A program made the translations under genes and the position numbers. From Sva-07 sp963747375 (GTDB taxonomy: Bacteria; Actinomycetota; Acidimicrobiia; Acidimicrobiales; Ilumatobacteraceae): a stretch of DNA of 64,000 bases. The stretch spans positions 62,001 through 126,000 of the forward strand of contig CAVVFL010000021.1 in assembly GCA_963747375.1 (NCBI GenBank), in the 5' to 3' direction. The notes under the pieces were generated by a model. It worked only from the letters and a program-made list of their open reading frames with translations, was not told the origin of the DNA and ran no database searches. Shown piece by piece: positions 55,367-63,608 of this stretch (positions are counted from its first letter, which is position 1; each line of letters begins with the position of its first letter).

Positions 55367-56008
55367 TCATCCATCGAGCGAGGAGTCGATCACCACATCG
55401 GCGTGTGGTCGAGTCGCGGCAACGATCACCGCGTTCGCTTCGTCCGACGTTCGGACGAACTCGCGAGCTGCTTCGAGCGATCGGCCGTGGCGAACGTGGC
55501 GGGCGACGAGTCGCTCGACTCTCGTGGCGTCGTCGACGTCGAGGTAGGCGGTTCGGTCGAACAGTTTCCGGAGCGACGCCCACGGCGGAACGTCGAGGAG
55601 CAGATAGTTGCCCTCCACGATCACGATGTGGTCGTCGGGCCCGACCGTGATCGCGGCGTCGATCGTTCGGTCGGCGAGTCGATCGAAGGATGGTGCCGAC
55701 ACCGGTTCGGTGCTGTGCGTCAACTGTTCGACGAGCCGCACGAAGCCCGCGGCGTCGAACGTCTCGGGAGCACCCTTGACCCTCGACAAACCCAACCGAT
55801 CGAGCTCGGCGTTGTCGAGATGGAATCCGTCCATCGGCACCACGACCGCGCCGAGCGCCTCGGCCAGTCGCGCGGCCACGGTCGACTTGCCGCTTCCCGG
55901 CGGACCGGCCAGGCCGACCACGTAGCGACTGCGGCCCCGAGCATCGTCCGCGACCTGCGAGACGAGGTCGGCGAACCTGAGCTTCGCCTCGTCGCCGGCC
56001 TCAGCCAT
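55367..56008 (-). CDS. Nucleoside/sugar kinase of the uridine kinase-like (PRK/FrcK) family
   Basis: 213 residues. The P-loop is GPPGSGKST at 35-43, followed by VVVPMDGFHLDNAEL, IVIVEGNYLLLDVPPW and the Arg-rich lid RVERLVARHVRHGRS. The form is that of the phosphoribulokinase/uridine-kinase clade, close to the proteins annotated as fructose-transport-system kinase. The substrate cannot be decided. Its start overlaps the end of the DoxX gene by eight bases. Confidence 0.87.
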   Translation of the reverse strand: MAEAGDEAKLRFADLVSQVADDARGRSRYVVGLAGPPGSGKSTVAARLAEALGAVVVPMDGFHLDNAELDRLGLSRVKGAPETFDAAGFVRLVEQLTHSTEPVSAPSFDRLADRTIDAAITVGPDDHIVIVEGNYLLLDVPPWASLRKLFDRTAYLDVDDATRVERLVARHVRHGRSLEAAREFVRTSDEANAVIVAATRPHADVVIDSSLDG

Positions 56009-56460
56009 CGATGCGGGCCGGCGTGGTCGGCCAGGTGCCGGCTCGGAACGCCTGCCAGGCGCCGGTCGCGCCCAGCGCCCAGATCACCAGCACGGGTTGG
56101 AAGAACAGCCGTCCGAACCGCTTCGCGTCGGTGTCGAGCCCGAATGCGTCGACGCCCTCGACCCACTGGGCGATGTTGCCCGGGAACACGACGACGAAGA
56201 ACGCCGCGACGATCGTCCCGACGATGACCCGGTGGCGGGGCAGCCCGATGAGCGCAGCGCCGAGGGCGATCTCGACGATGCCGGACGCGATCACGACGAG
56301 GTCCTCGTCGATCGGGAACCATTCGGGCACCTGTGCCTGGAACTCGCTGCGTTGCGTGGTGAGGTGGCCCGACCCCGGCGACGATCAACGTGCCGCCGAG
56401 CAGCCATCGCAGCACCGAACGAACGCCGACACCGTCCGTTCGTCGTGAGGTGTCGGACAT
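56001..56460 (-). CDS. DoxX-like membrane protein (frameshifted)
   Basis: About 153 residues with four membrane segments: LRWLLGGTLIVAGVG, IVEIALGAALIGL, IVGTIVAAFFVVVFPGNIAQ and LFFQPVLVIWALGA. The start is in one frame (MSDTSRRTDGVGVRSV); one extra base at 56368-56370 separates VAGVG from HLTTQRSEFQAQVPEWFP in the other frame. DoxX relatives are small quinone- or thiosulfate-linked membrane proteins, but many have unknown roles. TACCAT six bases before ATG 56460 makes it leaderless. Confidence 0.8.
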
Positions 56461-56472
56461 GGTGCGATGGTA
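56461..56472 (-). promoter_or_regulatory. Leaderless -10 box of the doxX-like gene
   Basis: On the minus strand TACCAT (56467-56472) is followed by six bases and the ATG at 56460. Confidence 0.5.
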
Positions 56473-56495
56473 CGCCAGGACCGGCGCGGCGTCGC

Positions 56496-57386
56496 TCAGG
56501 ATGGCTCGGCCCACGAGAGGGTGTCGGACTCGACGCCCTCTCGGGTGCACTCGACGAGCACGGCACCATCGACTCGACAGTCGCGTCCGGTGGCGGTGCC
56601 GAAGCGCACATTGGTGAAGCGGGTGTTCTCGAACGAGCATCGTTCGAGGAGGGCGCTGTGAAACGTGACGCCGGTGAGGGTCGCTCCGCCGAAGTCGACG
56701 TCGACGAATTGCGTCTGGTCGAACGACGTCTCGGCGATGTCGGCCGAACGGAACGATGTTCGGGTGGCCCTCGCCCCCACCACCGACGCGTTGCGCAGCG
56801 TGGCGCCGGCGAAGTCGGCGTCGTCGAGATCTGCACCGTCGAACCGGGTGAGCACGAGTTCGGCACCGGCGAGGTCGGCGCCGACGAGCGACGCCGTCGC
56901 CAGCGACGTCCCGGTGAGGTCTGCCTGTCGGAGGTCGGCGCCGTCGAACCGTGCGCTGACCAGCACCAGACCGCTCAGATCCACGGCGCCGAGCGCAGAA
57001 CCGCTGAAGTCCGCGCTCTCCAGGATCGACGGCCGGTGGTCCGAGCGGAACTCGTTCCATTCGTCCGCGCCGCGCCACAGCGTCTGCAGTTGATCGATGA
57101 CGGGCACCCAGTAGTCGTCGTCGAGGGTCACGTCGTCGAGGCGCGTCGCTTCGAGCCGGCAGCGCGAGAGCACCAACCCTCCCACTCGGGCTCCGCTGAG
57201 GTCAGCGCCCGTGAGGTCGCAGCGGGCGATGCTCGCTCCGGAGAGGTCGACGCCTGCCAGATCGGCGCCTCGCAGCATCGTGCGCTTGCCGACGGGCACG
57301 GAGAGCATCGAGCGGTTGAACGTCTCGACGTCGTCGACGAGCAGCGTCCGCCAGGCTTCGTGGTCGAGTTCGGCCTCGCCGCTCAC
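56496..57386 (-). CDS. Pentapeptide-repeat protein
   Basis: 296 residues, nearly all of A(D/N)LxX pentapeptide repeats forming a right-handed quadrilateral beta-helix: LRGADLAGVDLSGAS, CDLTGADLSGARVGG, ADFSGSALGAVDLSG, RFDGADLRQADLTGT and more. A non-repeat patch near residues 85-112 (DYWVPVIDQLQTLWRGADEW) interrupts two coils. Some such proteins mimic DNA to protect gyrase, others are scaffolds; no function is certain. GTG 57386 overlaps the stop of the large gene upstream, so they are coupled. Confidence 0.9.
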   Translation of the reverse strand: MSGEAELDHEAWRTLLVDDVETFNRSMLSVPVGKRTMLRGADLAGVDLSGASIARCDLTGADLSGARVGGLVLSRCRLEATRLDDVTLDDDYWVPVIDQLQTLWRGADEWNEFRSDHRPSILESADFSGSALGAVDLSGLVLVSARFDGADLRQADLTGTSLATASLVGADLAGAELVLTRFDGADLDDADFAGATLRNASVVGARATRTSFRSADIAETSFDQTQFVDVDFGGATLTGVTFHSALLERCSFENTRFTNVRFGTATGRDCRVDGAVLVECTREGVESDTLSWAEPS

Positions 57387-59633
57387 GACGCAACATCCTG
57401 GGGGGTCTGCTTGGCGAGCTGCTCTGCGCGCTGCTTCTTCTCGGCCAGCAGACGCGGGATCGCCGCGCTGTACGCGGCGATCGTTGCCCGCACGGCCGGG
57501 AGGTCCGCCTGCTTGTACTTCTTGAAGAACGCGTCGTCGTCGACGAACTTGGGGTCACCCTCGACGTCGCCGCGCACGATCTTCTTGACCCGAACCGACT
57601 CGGTGCCGATCGTGAGCACCTCCTTGAATCCCGGCACCTCACCCTTGAGCGGGCCGAGGAGCAGATCGGTGGCATCGCACAGCCGGGCCATGTACTTGCC
57701 GGCGCGGTACACCGCGTACCTCGGGGCGTCCTTGTAGTGCTCGATCGAGTGCAGTGAGTCGCCGACGTTCTCGTTGACCGACTGGAGGTACAACTCGGGC
57801 TTCAAGTCGTAGTCGACCTTCGTGAGGTGCTTCTCGCCCTTCTCGTTCCTGAGCTTGTCGAGCTTCTTGCCGGCCCCCTGCTTGAGCACGGTGTGCTGCA
57901 CTGCGCCCTCGGTGGCGTAGACCTCGTTGGCGTAGGTGAGGGCCTCGGCGATCTTGTTGCTCAGCTCGACACCCAACCCGCTGATCGCTGCGGCGTTCGC
58001 CACCGGGTCGACGCGGAGCTTCTCGATCCGCAGGCGCAACTCCTTGACCTCTTGCAGGTTCTCCTCGTAGATGGCGTTCGCCGCCCGGGTGAAGCTTGCA
58101 TCCTCTTGGAAGTGGTCGCCGTGGTCGCCGGCGAAGGCGCTCCCGCCGCCCGCGCCGAAGAACGCCTTCTCCTGGGCGGTGAGTTTGGTCAGCATCGCTG
58201 CCTGGCGGTCGTTGACGTTCTTCTCGAAGGCCTTGAACTTCGTGTTCGCCTCGTCGAGCTTCTGCTCCATCCCGGAACGAGCCGTCGCGTCGGGGAGACC
58301 GTCGAGGGTCATCTTGACGTACGTGCCCCACTCCGCGTCCGCCATGTTGCGACGGATCTTGACGAGCGACCAGACCTCCATCGTCTTCGTGCGCTGCTCC
58401 TGATCCGGGGCGGTCATCCCCGACACCTCGGCCGCCGGAGTGATCGTGCGGACGCCGTCGGCGTTGTCGGAGAAACTCGCCTCACCGTGGATCCAGTCGG
58501 AGGCGTACACGTTGATGTCGAACACCGTTCCCGGGTCGTACGGGATCATCCGACCGGGCGCGAATGCGGTCCGGAACCGGCTGTTGACGAACTGCACGCC
58601 GAGCTCGGAGTTGGATCCCCCCGTGGAGAGGTCCACGTCGGAGGTCACCGCTTCGGCGCCGACCGAATCGAAGACGTCCTGGAAGTTCTTGCCCTTGTCC
58701 TTGTCGCCGTTGCGCAGATCCTGCAGATCGATGTCCGACTGCAGATCCTGGTCACCACCTCGTGTCGCCGCCTTGACGGACGTGGCGGAAGCGGCCCCTG
58801 TTCCCCGGGCCCGCTCGGCGCCGGCACCTCCGCCTGCCCGAACATGCGCATGCGCTCGTCGAACTGCGGCTTGACCACATCTTTCACGAAGGCCCCCCAC
58901 TTGGCCTTGCGCATGACCACGAGTGCCTGCATCAGCTTGATCGAGACCTCGTGCGACGGCTTGACCTCGCAGGAGGCGGGCCACTGGTCCATCGTCAGAC
59001 ACGCCTTGGCCTTGAACCAGTTGGCTTCGAACGGGCCGAGCAGGATGTTGAGCAACACGTCGTGGTTCTTCATCCACGTCGGGGCGCTCCGCTCGGCGTT
59101 CGCAGCCAGCTCCGCCAACGTGGTCGGCTCCTTGCCCACCTTCTCGACGGGCTTGTACGGCGCCGGCACCTTGCCGATCTCCCGCCGGATCACACGATCG
59201 GTGCCGGCCCGCCGGATCTCGGTCGAGACCGCGAGTGGTGAGCGCTGGATGCGCTCGGATCCGTCGGCGGTGGGTGCATCGTTCGCAGCGCGCCCCGCGG
59301 CGCGTTGAACTCGCTGCGCCTTCGCCGTGTCGTCTCCGTCACCGGCCGACCGAGGGGATCCGGACGTCCGCTGCACCCTGCTCGACGAGTCGACGACGGC
59401 GGCGACCCGGGCCCGGGGTCGCGCCGCAACGCGCTGACGATCGCGTCGGCCACGTCATCGGCCTCTCGTTCGAAACGATCGTCGGCGGCGCCGACACGCA
59501 GCGCGGTGGAACGCGACACCTCCGGCGCTCGATCGGCTGGGGACACCACGGGCGCGACGGTCTCTGCGGTCGGGCGCACCGGCTCGGACGCCAACTCGGT
59601 CATTGCGACATCACCGCTGCGGAGCGTAGCCAT
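57383..59633 (-). CDS. Large protein with DUF4157-type EREAD leader motif (two frameshifts)
   Basis: About 745 residues once reconstructed. The N-terminus holds LRVGAADDRFEREADDVADAI, the D-x-x-EREAD-x-VA motif found at the start of DUF4157-type proteins, many of which are contractile-injection-system-linked toxins. The following HExxH protease segment of DUF4157 is absent. The rest is helical and unrecognised (NIL near LLNILLGPFEANWFKAKA; VQHTVLKQGAGKKLDK; YAVYRAGKYMARL). Frame changes lie near 59406-59420 and 58790-58815; each looks like one missing base. It is coupled to the pentapeptide-repeat gene. An ATG at 59603 is an alternative start. Confidence 0.6.
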
Positions 59634-59731
59634 CGCAGCCCGGTGCGTGACCCACGTGCGCGGTCGAGATCGAGCACGTCGGATGCTGCCCGGTCCTCGC
59701 TCCGGCCGCTACGACGTGCAATTCTCAGCTG

Positions 59732-61123
59732 ATGAGCACTGAGGCCCAACGGGTCAGATCTCCCGCCGACATTCTCCGACTGGTCGTTGCCGCCGTCGTC
59801 CTGGTCGTGCTGCTGCTGGTCGAGTGGCTCTTCGGCAACGCGCTCGTCGTCTTCGCCTCCGATCTGCTCAACGGGCTCGAGGCTCTCCCCGACTGGCTGC
59901 TCACGACGATCGTCGTCGGCACACGGATACTGACGATCGTCGTGCTGGTGGGCGGGTTGGCGTGGACCGCGATCAGGCAACGTTGGGATGCCACCTCCAC
60001 GATGGCGCTCGGGGCTGCGATCGCAGCGGTCGTCGTGGCGCTGCTGTCGGGTTGGGTCGACAACGACTTCGGCGACCCCGTCGCCGTCCCCGACACCAAC
60101 CTCGGTGCGCTCACCAACGGGTGGTTCCCGACGGCCGTCGGCATCGGGGTGCTGGCGGCGGCACTGACGGCGGGTGCTCCCTGGCTGAACCGGTCGTGGC
60201 GACGAGCGGGCTGGATTGCCGTCATCGGCCTCACCATCACGCGGACGCTGACGTCGGAGATGTCGTTCGGCTCCGTTCAAGCCGCTGCGATCGGATGGTT
60301 CGCCGGCGCCGGCGCGCTGGTCGCGCTGGGGGCTCCGGCGCGACGAGCCGACGCCGAGTCGATCGCGGCAGGGCTGGCGAGGGTGGGACTCCCGGTGGCG
60401 ACCATCGAGCCGGCAAGCGTCGACGCCCGTGGTTCGACGCCCTACTTCGCCGTCATGCCCGACGGCGGTCGGCTCTTCGTCAAGGTGCTCGGGCGTGACG
60501 AGCGCAGCGCCGACCTGCTCTTTCGCGTCTACCGTCGCCTGCAGCGACGTGATCTCGGCGACGAGCGCTCGTTCTCCACACTGCGCAGGGCGATCGAGCA
60601 CGAAGCACTGCTCGCACTCGCCGCACGCGATCTCGGCATGCGCACGCCACGTCTGCGCACGCTCGCCTCGGCCGAGCCGAACTCGTTCGTGCTGGCGTAC
60701 GACGCGGTCGACGGCAAGTCGCTCGATCAGCTCGAGCCCGAGCAGGTCACCGACGACGTGCTCCTGGCGATCTGGCAGGCGATCGCCGAGCTGCGACGCC
60801 ACGGCATCGCGCATCGAGACCTGCGCCTCGCCAACGTGTTCCTTGCCGACGATGGCGAGGTGTGGATCATCGACTTCGGATTCAGCGAGCTGGCGGCGTC
60901 CGACCTGCTGCTCGCCAACGATGTCGTCGAGCTCGTGTGTTCGTCGGGCGCCTACGTCGGCGCCGAGCGGGCGGTCGCGCCGGCCCTGGCCACTGTCGAC
61001 GACGACACCCGCTCCCGCGCGATCGAACGTCTGCAACCGTGGGCATTGAGTGGCGCCACCCGGTCCGCGATGAAGGCACAACCCGGGCTGCTCGACGACA
61101 TCCGGCGGCGGCTCGGGGCATGA
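59732..61123 (+). CDS. Membrane protein with cytosolic protein-kinase-like domain
   Basis: 463 residues. The first ~190 are five or so membrane helices (LVVAAVVLVVLLLVEWLF, LLTTIVVGTRILTIVVLVGG, GIGVLAAALTAG and others). The C-terminal ~270 residues are a kinase fold: FVKVLGRDERS (ATP-binding Lys), E in the C-helix region, GIAHRDLRLANVFLADDG (HRD catalytic loop with D) and VWIIDFGFSE (DFG). This resembles RIO/Kdo-kinase-like and lipid-kinase-like proteins. It overlaps the PAP2 gene (ATGA), suggesting a lipid phosphorylation/dephosphorylation pair. The remnant at 19088 derives from a second copy. Confidence 0.85.
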   Translation: MSTEAQRVRSPADILRLVVAAVVLVVLLLVEWLFGNALVVFASDLLNGLEALPDWLLTTIVVGTRILTIVVLVGGLAWTAIRQRWDATSTMALGAAIAAVVVALLSGWVDNDFGDPVAVPDTNLGALTNGWFPTAVGIGVLAAALTAGAPWLNRSWRRAGWIAVIGLTITRTLTSEMSFGSVQAAAIGWFAGAGALVALGAPARRADAESIAAGLARVGLPVATIEPASVDARGSTPYFAVMPDGGRLFVKVLGRDERSADLLFRVYRRLQRRDLGDERSFSTLRRAIEHEALLALAARDLGMRTPRLRTLASAEPNSFVLAYDAVDGKSLDQLEPEQVTDDVLLAIWQAIAELRRHGIAHRDLRLANVFLADDGEVWIIDFGFSELAASDLLLANDVVELVCSSGAYVGAERAVAPALATVDDDTRSRAIERLQPWALSGATRSAMKAQPGLLDDIRRRLGA

Positions 61124-61719
61124 ATCCCTGGTGGCTCGTCGCGTCCGCCGTCGGGTTCGTGATCCTCGCTGCGTCGGTGAACGAAGCGCGGCGGCCCACG
61201 ATCAGCCCCACCGAGTCCCGTGTGTTCCATGCCGTCAACGGCCTGCCGAACGGCCTCTACTGGCCGCTCTGGCTGCCGATGCAACTGGGCAACCTCGTGG
61301 TGGGCACGCTGGTGGGGCTCGCCGTCGCATGGGCGGTCGGCGATTGGTGGGTCGCAGCCGGCGTCGTGGTCGCGACGATCAGCAAGCTCGGCACGGAGAA
61401 ACTGGTGCGACGCGAGATGGCCGACTACCTCGCGATCCGCCAACGGCCCGGCACCAGCGAGGTCGATGCGATCCTGCGGGGGGCCGACGTGCCGAGTTCG
61501 GGTGCCAGTTTCCCTTCCGGGCACATCATCCTCGTCGCCGCCATCGCGACCGTCGTCATGCCGGCGATCGCGGTCGGCTGGTGGTGGGTTCCCGTCGTGC
61601 TGACGTTCCTCGTCATGTTCGGTCGGGTCTTCGTCGGTGCCCACAATCCCCTCGATGTCACCGCCGGTCTCGGTACCGGCCTGATCGTCGGCGGCATCGT
61701 GGCGGTGTTCGTCCGCTGA
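61120..61719 (+). CDS. PAP2-superfamily membrane phosphatase
   Basis: 199 residues, about six membrane segments. The three catalytic motifs are present: KLGTEKLVRREMADYL then RQRPG (KxxxxxxRP-like), PSGH in ASFPSGHIILVA, and GRVFVGAHNPLDV with catalytic His and Asp. It should hydrolyse a lipid phosphate or pyrophosphate such as undecaprenyl pyrophosphate or phosphatidate on the outer face of the membrane. The start overlaps the kinase-gene stop. Confidence 0.92.
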   Translation: MNPWWLVASAVGFVILAASVNEARRPTISPTESRVFHAVNGLPNGLYWPLWLPMQLGNLVVGTLVGLAVAWAVGDWWVAAGVVVATISKLGTEKLVRREMADYLAIRQRPGTSEVDAILRGADVPSSGASFPSGHIILVAAIATVVMPAIAVGWWWVPVVLTFLVMFGRVFVGAHNPLDVTAGLGTGLIVGGIVAVFVR

Positions 61720-61734
61720 ACGACGCTGCGACGC

Positions 61735-62382
61735 TCAGGCCGTGCGGGTGAGACCGTCGAGGATCAGGTCGAGGACGAGGTCGAAGCTGCGGGCGGTGTC
61801 GCCGTCGAGGTGTTGCTGGATGTGGGCGACGGTGTGGGGGAGGTCGTCGGCCGAGATCCCCTCCATGAACGATCGGGCGAGGGCATCGGGATCACCACCG
61901 GCGGGGACGATGTAGGCCATCGCCTGTTCCTGGAGGGTGTAGCCGATCACGTGGTTGTTGACGGCGTGGAAGGCGAGGTGGGCGACACCGGGCGTCATGT
62001 CGGTGGCGGCGAGGGCGGCGAGGTGATGTTCCATGTGCCGGACGCGGGCCGGGCCGGGGAGTTGGCGCAGCCACAGCCCTGCGGCCCACGGGTGCCGCAC
62101 GAGCGCGGCGCGCGTGTCGAGGGCGAGGGTGCGCACGGCGACCAGTGGGTCGTCGTCGGGGTTCGGGGCAGGGACCTCGGCGGCGACCGCGTCGACCATG
62201 AGTGCGAGCACCTCGTCCTTGTTGGCGACGTGGTTGTAGAGCGACATGACCTCGTAGCCGAGCTCGGCGGCGAGCTTGCGCATCGAAAGGGCGTCGGTGC
62301 CGCGCTCGTCGGCGAAGGCGACCGCCCGGGCGACGATCGCGTCGCGATCGAGGGGCTCGCGTTCGGTCGCAGCAACACTCAC
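61735..62382 (-). CDS. TetR-family transcriptional regulator
   Basis: 215 residues. The N-terminal helix-turn-helix is LSMRKLAAELGYEVMSLYNH near residue 28 with the TetR-typical NKDEVLALMVDAVA. The C-terminal ligand domain is helical. I chose GTG 62382 because a TACGTT box lies seven bases upstream. It is divergent from the quinone-oxidoreductase-like gene, with two palindromic operators between them, so it almost certainly represses both. Confidence 0.92.
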   Translation of the reverse strand: MSVAATEREPLDRDAIVARAVAFADERGTDALSMRKLAAELGYEVMSLYNHVANKDEVLALMVDAVAAEVPAPNPDDDPLVAVRTLALDTRAALVRHPWAAGLWLRQLPGPARVRHMEHHLAALAATDMTPGVAHLAFHAVNNHVIGYTLQEQAMAYIVPAGGDPDALARSFMEGISADDLPHTVAHIQQHLDGDTARSFDLVLDLILDGLTRTA

Positions 62383-62384
62383 GC

Positions 62385-62426
62385 TTGACAACGTACACTG
62401 TACGCAGTACAACGTACAGTGTACGT
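62385..62426. promoter_or_regulatory. Divergent promoters with twin TetR operators
   Basis: ACGTACACTGTACGC at 62391-62405 and ACGTACAGTGTACGT at 62412-62426 are two copies of one 15-base palindrome with centres 21 bases apart (two helical turns). TTGACA at 62385-62390 is the -35 box of the rightward gene, with a weak TACAAC at 62408-62413. TACGTT on the minus strand (62390-62395) is the -10 box of the tetR gene. The repressor would cover both promoters. Confidence 0.88.
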
Positions 62427-62446
62427 CCCTGCGATCGGAGCATCCC

Positions 62447-63487
62447 ATGTCGTCCCCCACCCCAACCCCCACCCCCGAGTCGGCACCCGCCGGACACCTC
62501 CCGACCACGATGACCGCCGTCACCTCACGCGCCTACGGCGGGCCCGAAGTGCTCGCCACCGAGGAGATCCCCGTGCCGACTCCGGAAGCCGGCGAGCTGC
62601 TCGTCGAGGTGCGCGCGACCTCGCTCAACGCGCTCGACTGGCACTTCCTGACGGGCACCCCGTACCTCATGCGGTTGATGTTCGGCCTGCGTCACCCGAA
62701 GCGCTTCGTGCGCGGCGCCGACGTCGCCGGTGTGGTGGTCGCCGTCGGCGATGGCGTCACCCGCTTCGACGTCGGCGACTCGGTGTTCGGCGAGGCCAGC
62801 GGCGGTGGCTGCGGCGAGTACCTCACCGTGAAGGAGACCAGCGTGGCGGCGATCCCCGAGGGTGTGTCGTTCGAGGCCGCCGCGGCGACCCCGGTCGCCG
62901 GGCTCACGGCGCTGCAGGGCCTGCGCACGCACGGTGCGGTACAGCCGGGCGATCGGGTGCTGATCAACGGCGCCGCCGGTGGGGTGGGCACGATGGCGGT
63001 CCAGATCGCCAAGGCGTTGGGTGCCCACGTGACGGCGGTGTGCAGCACCCGCAACGTCGAGATGGTCCGCTCGCTCGGCGCCGACGAGGTCCTCGACTAC
63101 ACCAGCGACGACGTCGTCGCCGGAGGCGCCCGTTTCGACGTGATGCTCGACAACGTCGGCAACCGGCATCCCAAGGAGGTCCGCAGCGTGATGCTCGAGG
63201 GCGGGCGCTATGTGGCGATCAGTGGGCCGAAGGCCAACCGCTGGGTCGATCCCCTTCCCTACCTCGCTCGGGCGCGACTCGCGTTCGTCCGGTCGGATGC
63301 GTCGTTCCACAACTTCACCGCCGCGGCCGACGTCGACGATCTCACCTTCCTCGGCGAGTTGCTCGCGTCGGACCGCCTCGTCCCGGAGATCGATCGGGTG
63401 GTCGGCCTCGACGGCGTCGCCGACGCGCTCGCCGAGATCGGCTCCGGCCACGCCCGCGCCAAGATCGTCGTCGTGCCATCTCGCTGA
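62447..63487 (+). CDS. Zinc-free quinone-oxidoreductase-like NAD(P)-dependent alcohol dehydrogenase
   Basis: 346 residues. The N-terminal GroES-like domain has EVRATSLNALDWHFLTGTPY and VRGADVAGVVVAVGDGVTRF; no zinc ligands are present. The nucleotide-binding motif is LINGAAGGVGTMAVQIAKAL near residue 174. Such enzymes reduce quinones or alpha,beta-unsaturated carbonyls. ATG 62447 has CGGAG upstream. It is under the control of the divergent TetR and its twin operator, so its substrate or a relative is the likely inducer. Confidence 0.92.
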   Translation: MSSPTPTPTPESAPAGHLPTTMTAVTSRAYGGPEVLATEEIPVPTPEAGELLVEVRATSLNALDWHFLTGTPYLMRLMFGLRHPKRFVRGADVAGVVVAVGDGVTRFDVGDSVFGEASGGGCGEYLTVKETSVAAIPEGVSFEAAAATPVAGLTALQGLRTHGAVQPGDRVLINGAAGGVGTMAVQIAKALGAHVTAVCSTRNVEMVRSLGADEVLDYTSDDVVAGGARFDVMLDNVGNRHPKEVRSVMLEGGRYVAISGPKANRWVDPLPYLARARLAFVRSDASFHNFTAAADVDDLTFLGELLASDRLVPEIDRVVGLDGVADALAEIGSGHARAKIVVVPSR

Positions 63488-63520
63488 CCGACCCGTCTGA
63501 CCGTCCCCCCGACCCTCCCC

Positions 63521-63576
63521 CGGATTTGTGTGAGCGACAACGTCGTGGTTGGACGTCGTCGCTCACACAAATTCCG
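63521..63576. terminator. Long hairpin between convergent genes
   Basis: A stem of about 24 base pairs, left arm 63521-63544 and right arm 63552-63576, with a 7-base loop (GTGGTTG). The arms match except for one extra A and one mismatch. No U-run follows. It lies between the oxidoreductase gene and the convergent Cys-rich gene, where a bidirectional terminator is expected; a dispersed palindromic repeat is the alternative. Confidence 0.6.
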
Positions 63577-63608
63577 AGGGTGTCCGAAACTGACGGATGA
63601 GGGACCGA

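Noticed and set aside
4060..56375. Programmed +1 ribosomal frameshifting as a common mechanism
   Set aside because: The shift places share no slippery codon, stop context or downstream structure, and both extra-base and missing-base events occur. Sequence error explains them better.
57383..59633. An extracellular contractile injection system locus
   Set aside because: Only a leader-like motif is seen. No sheath, tube, baseplate, spike or AAA+ gene lies in the window, so I report a possible orphan component only.
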